Origin: Candidatus Bathyarchaeota archaeon
GTDB taxonomy: Archaea; Thermoproteota; Bathyarchaeia; RBG-16-48-13; GCA-020345945
Direction of reading: 5' to 3'
Assembly (NCBI GenBank): GCA_020345945.1
Contig: CP070773.1
Location: 1,160,921 to 1,167,517, forward strand
DNA: 6,597 nucleotides
Notes under the pieces: model-generated
Databases searched by the model: none
What the model saw: the letters and a program-made list of their open reading frames with translations, nothing else
Told to the model about the DNA's origin: nothing
Program-made: the position numbers and the translations under genes
In this document: positions 6,283-6,597 of the stretch, one piece after another
Layout: every line of letters begins with the position of its first letter
How positions within the stretch are numbered: the first letter of the stretch is position 1

Positions 6283-6597
6283 TAGGGATTCAAGATCTTC
6301 TTGATACATAACCAGATGAATAGTGAAGTCTCTTTCCATACCGGGAACTCTCCTCCGACATGGATATAGGTTATCGGAAGTTCATCTATTCTCAATCCTT
6401 TCCTTGCTGCGTCTATCAACATCTCACTCTCAGCAACGAATGTGTCGCTCTCGAAATCGATCGTCTCTGCGGCTTTTCTCGAGAGACTACGGAATCCTGA
6501 TTGGGTATCAGAGAGATGGACACCGAAGAGAGTCTTTAATGCAAAGGTTGTCATCCTTCTGCTGATCTTCCTCAGGAGAGGACTTCTTCCCTCTTGT
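6282..6597 (-). CDS. Family 2 glycosyltransferase, DPM-like (5' end outside the window)
   Basis: The minus-strand frame stays open to the right edge, so the gene begins outside the window; the internal ATG at 6554 is not its start. The 104 visible C-terminal residues begin QEGRSPLLRKISRRM, then VHLSDTQSGFRSLSRKA, ESEMLIDAARKGLRIDELPI and a final hydrophobic WLCIKKIL. The DTQSGFR segment, with the downstream SEM and ELPITY elements, is typical of family 2 glycosyltransferases of the dolichyl-phosphate mannose/glucose synthase type, which move a sugar from a nucleotide donor to a polyprenyl phosphate on the cytoplasmic membrane face. In archaea such enzymes often serve protein N-glycosylation or surface glycan synthesis. 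The GT-A nucleotide-binding part and the DxD motif are not visible, so acceptor and donor cannot be named. It converges on the flavoprotein operon with a 93-base gap. Confidence 0.82.
   Translation of the reverse strand, partial: QEGRSPLLRKISRRMTTFALKTLFGVHLSDTQSGFRSLSRKAAETIDFESDTFVAESEMLIDAARKGLRIDELPITYIHVGGEFPVWKETSLFIWLCIKKILNP

Noticed and set aside
6323..6565. An 80-codon + strand frame at the right end
   Set aside because: It is antisense to the glycosyltransferase, whose DTQSGFR motif identifies the true coding frame.

Overview
The window looks like a chromosomal segment of an archaeon. The support is a T/A-rich TATA-type element (TATTTTTAAA) upstream of the flavoprotein operon, an arginyl-tRNA synthetase of the archaeal kind (an SGRRG form of the KMSKS loop and a long helical insertion), Shine-Dalgarno sites matching the archaeal 16S tail, and a DPM-like family 2 glycosyltransferase. 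Base composition is moderate, with mixed AGA/AGG/CGN arginine codons. I cannot fix the lineage from sequence alone; a Bathyarchaeia- or Asgard-like genome is a guess. There are no mobile elements, CRISPR arrays, tRNAs or rRNAs.

Layout. At the left edge is the C-terminal end of an unrecognised + strand gene (3-179). It is followed by argS (242-2200, +), whose N-terminal domain is in frame only if translation begins at a CTG codon behind a strong Shine-Dalgarno site; the first ordinary start codon, TTG 404, would remove most of that domain. Converging on argS is a small gene for a membrane-anchored, beta-rich extracytoplasmic protein (2252-2719, -). A 370-base divergent spacer (2720-3089) carries a likely promoter for each side and a leader of about 175 bases for the + strand operon.

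The core is a tightly coupled three-gene operon (3090-6188, +): a GlpA/LhgO-like FAD dehydrogenase with a C-terminal BFD-type [2Fe-2S] domain, a FAD/NAD(P)-dependent oxidoreductase of the GlpB/HcnA-like group, and a small six-cysteine DUF1667 protein. The same trio accompanies glycerol genes in bacteria such as Thermotoga. It probably works as one complex moving electrons from an organic hydroxy acid or glycerol 3-phosphate, through flavin and Fe-S, to a nucleotide or another carrier. The substrate cannot be settled here because no glycerol kinase or transporter is present. At the right edge a family 2 glycosyltransferase (6282-6597, -), cut by the window end, converges on the operon; a hairpin between them may serve as its terminator.

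The points most worth a second look are the apparent CTG start of argS, the archaeal GlpA-like three-component dehydrogenase, and the long leader in front of it. I found no clear evidence of a wholly new system.
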